A stretch of 64,000 nucleotides of DNA from Alcaligenaceae bacterium (lineage in GTDB: Bacteria > Pseudomonadota > Gammaproteobacteria > Burkholderiales > Burkholderiaceae_B), in NCBI GenBank assembly GCA_013416455.1, contig JACCES010000004.1, forward strand, positions 248,001 to 312,000, read 5' to 3'. The stretch's first letter is position 1; each line of letters starts with the position of its first letter. The translations under genes and the position numbers were made by a program. Under the pieces are notes generated by a model. It searched no databases and was not told where the DNA came from. It saw only the letters and a program-made list of their open reading frames with translations. Shown here piece by piece: positions 62,226 to 64,000 of the stretch.

Positions 62226-62255
62226 ATTATAGAATGATTTCAGGCGGCTTGTCCA
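62226..62255 (-). promoter_or_regulatory. sigma-70 promoter of the rpmI operon
   Basis: Reading leftward: TGGACA (62255-62250), 18 bp, TATAAT (62231-62226), a perfect -10. The start would fall near 62219, giving a leader of about 130 bases before the rpmI ATG. It lies within 70 bases of the porin stop, so the operon starts independently. Confidence 0.7.
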
Positions 62256-62292
62256 ACGGTGCCCAGCCCGCCGGCGTGCCGCCCGAGCGCCC

Positions 62293-63057
62293 TCAGAATG
62301 CCGCGCTGAGCCCCAGCACCGCCGCGGCCCTGCCCGTGTACTTGCCATGGCCGTTGGTGTAGAGATCGCGGTCCGCGTTTGAATCCACGTAGGTGAGCGA
62401 CACGGTGAACCGGTCGAATTGCCGGCTCAGGCCGATGCTCCAGTCGGTGTAGGAGCCGTCGTCCATGTTGCGTATCTTCTGGTAGCCCACGTGGGCGTTC
62501 AGATCCAGGCCCCAGACGCCTGTGGGCACGGCCAGACCCGCCTCGAAGTATTGGCTGTGTCGGCTGTTTTCCGCCCCGAATAGATCAGTGAGGGCGTGCG
62601 AATACTTGAAGGTGACCGGCCCGTATCCCAGCCCCAGGTACGCTTCGGTGGTGTCCGGGTCGTTGAAGCCACCTGGATAGCGGCCGGGATAATAATAATG
62701 CAGCACCCCGACGTCCAGCGTGACGTCATTGGCGAAGGCATGCGAATAGCCCGCGTAGAAATCCATCTCCACATTGGACGAGATGTCGGGATCCGAATCC
62801 GAAAGCCAGCTGATGCTGGAGTTCCAGTTCCCCACGTAGAAGCCGCTACTGTGGCCGATATCGAAGCCACCCTGCAGCGCGGGCTTGCCATTGGTCTGCA
62901 TCAGGCCCCGGAATCGGTAGTCGCTCACCACCGACAGGTTGGCGCTGACGGTCCAGTCGGATTCCTCCTGCGCCTCCATCGCGCTCTGCGCATGCGCGCC
63001 AGCCGCCAGGCCCAGCGAAAGGATGCCAGCCGTGATTGCCTTTTCCGCGTATTTCAT
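62293..63057 (-). CDS. TorF family putative porin
   Basis: The 254-residue product has a signal peptide (MKYAEKAITAGILSLGLAAG, cleaved after AHA). A beta-barrel follows with WTVSANLSVVSDYRFRGLMQ, PALQGGFDIGHSSGFYVGNW, and EMDFYAGYSHAF, ending in Phe (VLGLSAAF). This is the pattern of the uncharacterised porins of the TIGR02001/TorF type. The passage substrate is unknown. ATG 63057 follows AAGGA at seven bases. It lies between rpmI and comM, a place where thrS-infC would be expected. Confidence 0.85.
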   Translation of the reverse strand: MKYAEKAITAGILSLGLAAGAHAQSAMEAQEESDWTVSANLSVVSDYRFRGLMQTNGKPALQGGFDIGHSSGFYVGNWNSSISWLSDSDPDISSNVEMDFYAGYSHAFANDVTLDVGVLHYYYPGRYPGGFNDPDTTEAYLGLGYGPVTFKYSHALTDLFGAENSRHSQYFEAGLAVPTGVWGLDLNAHVGYQKIRNMDDGSYTDWSIGLSRQFDRFTVSLTYVDSNADRDLYTNGHGKYTGRAAAVLGLSAAF

Positions 63058-63217
63058 TTTGCATTCCTTGAGTTGAGAAGGTTTCTTCCTGCCCAACGCA
63101 AAAGCTGTGCCAATTTTTTAAATCTGAATGAGCCTGTTTACACAGCTTCCGGCGCCCCAAGGCGCCCCATGATGGTGTGCTTACGCCCCGATTCGGGCGC
63201 GGCCGCACCCCTCTGGT

Positions 63218-64000
63218 TCATGCCTCCTCCCATGCGGGACGGAACTGCAGCGCTTCCGCCACGTGCTCGGCCCGCACGTCGCCGCATCCCGCCATGTCGG
63301 CCAGCGTGCGGGCCACACGCTGGATCCGGTGCACGGCGCGGCCCGACCATGCCCAGCGCTCCACGGCATCCCGCAGCAGTTTCGCGGCGGCCACGTCCAG
63401 CGGCGCGTGAAGCAGCAGCGCCTGGCCGGCAAGCTGGGCGTTCGCGCAGCCCTGGCGCCGGAGCTGGCGCGCACGGCAGGCGCCCACGCGCGCGCGCACC
63501 GGGGCCGAAGCCTCGCCGGGCGTGAGGTCCGTCCAGGATTCGGTGGGCGAGGCCAACCATACGTGCAGGTCGATGCGGTCCAGCATGGGGCCCGAGAGCC
63601 GCTGCCGATACTGGCGGACCCTGGCCGGCGCGCAGCTGCATGGGCGACGCGGATGCCCCGCCCATCCGCAGGGACAGGGATTCATGGCCGCCACGAGCTG
63701 GAAGCGCGCGGGAAACGTACAGCTGCGACGCGCCCGCGCGATGCTGACAGAGCCAGTTTCGAAGGGTTCCCGAAGGGCTTCGAGCACGGGCCGGTGGAAT
63801 TCCGGGATTTCGTCCAGGAACAGCACGCCGTGATGCGCCAGGCTGATCTCGCCGGGCCGCGGCTGCGCCCCGCCGCCGATGAGCGCGGCGGCCGAAGCCG
63901 TATGATGGGGGCGGCGGAAAGGCGGCGTGGCGGTCGGCGCCACATCGCGGCCCGCCAGGCCATGGAGCGCCGCCACCTCGAGCCTCTGCAGCGGCTGCAA
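63218..64000 (-). CDS. comM: ComM/YifB Mg-chelatase-like AAA ATPase, C-terminal part
   Basis: The gene runs off the right edge; 260 residues remain. They include the chelatase-type segment RRPHHTASAAALIGGGAQPR, PGEISLAHHGVLFLDEIPEF (Walker B), AMNPCPCGWAGH with its cysteines, and LSGPMLDRIDLHVWL. The C-terminal Mg_chelatase_C domain has HRIQRVARTLADMAGCGDV. ComM is a helicase that drives branch migration during natural transformation. The Lon-like N-terminal domain and Walker A are outside the window. Confidence 0.93.
   Translation of the reverse strand: MQPLQRLEVAALHGLAGRDVAPTATPPFRRPHHTASAAALIGGGAQPRPGEISLAHHGVLFLDEIPEFHRPVLEALREPFETGSVSIARARRSCTFPARFQLVAAMNPCPCGWAGHPRRPCSCAPARVRQYRQRLSGPMLDRIDLHVWLASPTESWTDLTPGEASAPVRARVGACRARQLRRQGCANAQLAGQALLLHAPLDVAAAKLLRDAVERWAWSGRAVHRIQRVARTLADMAGCGDVRAEHVAEALQFRPAWEEA

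Overview
The window is high-GC, tightly packed bacterial DNA of beta-proteobacterial type. The family is most likely Alcaligenaceae (Burkholderiales: the Bordetella, Achromobacter, Pusillimonas group). Pointers are a Bug-type (TctC) solute receptor, PagL, glnA-ntrB-ntrC, a full SUF operon with SufT, the rpmI-rplT-pheS-pheT-ihfA-merR block and a TorF-like porin. The genus cannot be fixed from the sequence alone. I see no rRNA, CRISPR array or intact transposase, and only one tRNA, tRNA-Pro(GGG).

Layout. 0-3 kb: the start of a zinc alcohol dehydrogenase, a decayed aldehyde dehydrogenase tail, an orphan TRAP receptor and a divergent HutC-type GntR regulator. 3-8 kb: pagL and the nitrogen operon glnA-ntrB-ntrC, with a readable sigma-54 promoter and an NtrC site. 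8-14.3 kb: hemW, rdgB, two-way LysR and MmgE/PrpD genes, rph, yicC. 14.4-15.5 kb: a small inserted segment bounded by an inverted repeat, with an integrase stump and a HigBA-type toxin-antitoxin pair. 15.6-21.2 kb: a three-gene two-component/c-di-GMP operon that looks less GC-rich by eye (histidine kinase; response regulator with a broken HD-GYP domain; membrane GGDEF-EAL protein with a C-terminal receiver). 21.6-25.9 kb: DUF2946, TonB receptor, PepSY membrane protein. 26-31 kb: PLP enzyme, DUF421, MFS, pbpG, NRDE protein. 31-37.3 kb: ypfH and the SOS mutasome imuA-imuB-dnaE2 behind a perfect LexA box. 37-44.4 kb: yqeY, an Old Yellow Enzyme, a KtrAB-type K+ system, tRNA-Pro, an EamA transporter, nudC. 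44.5-51.4 kb: osmC and the SUF operon under an Rrf2 regulator. 51.4-57 kb: LysR, AtuA pair, Bug receptor, an ECF-like sigma/anti-sigma pair. 57-64 kb: merR, ihfA, pheT, pheS, rplT, rpmI, a porin and the C-terminal part of comM.

The most unusual content is repetitive. (1) A 126-127 bp element is present three times (about 31.7, 43.4 and 54.2 kb). It has three hairpins with compensatory base changes and stays open in one reading frame. Two copies sit in frame at the 5' end of a gene, one of them becoming the N-terminus of a secreted receptor. (2) A second hairpin family of REP-like type forms a cluster after the K+ transporter, and two tandem 78-bp units of it are spliced in frame into dnaE2. 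(3) A short motif AGGGCCTGTTSAC occurs four times, twice as the inverted ends of the toxin-antitoxin segment. I have not been able to check any of these against databases.
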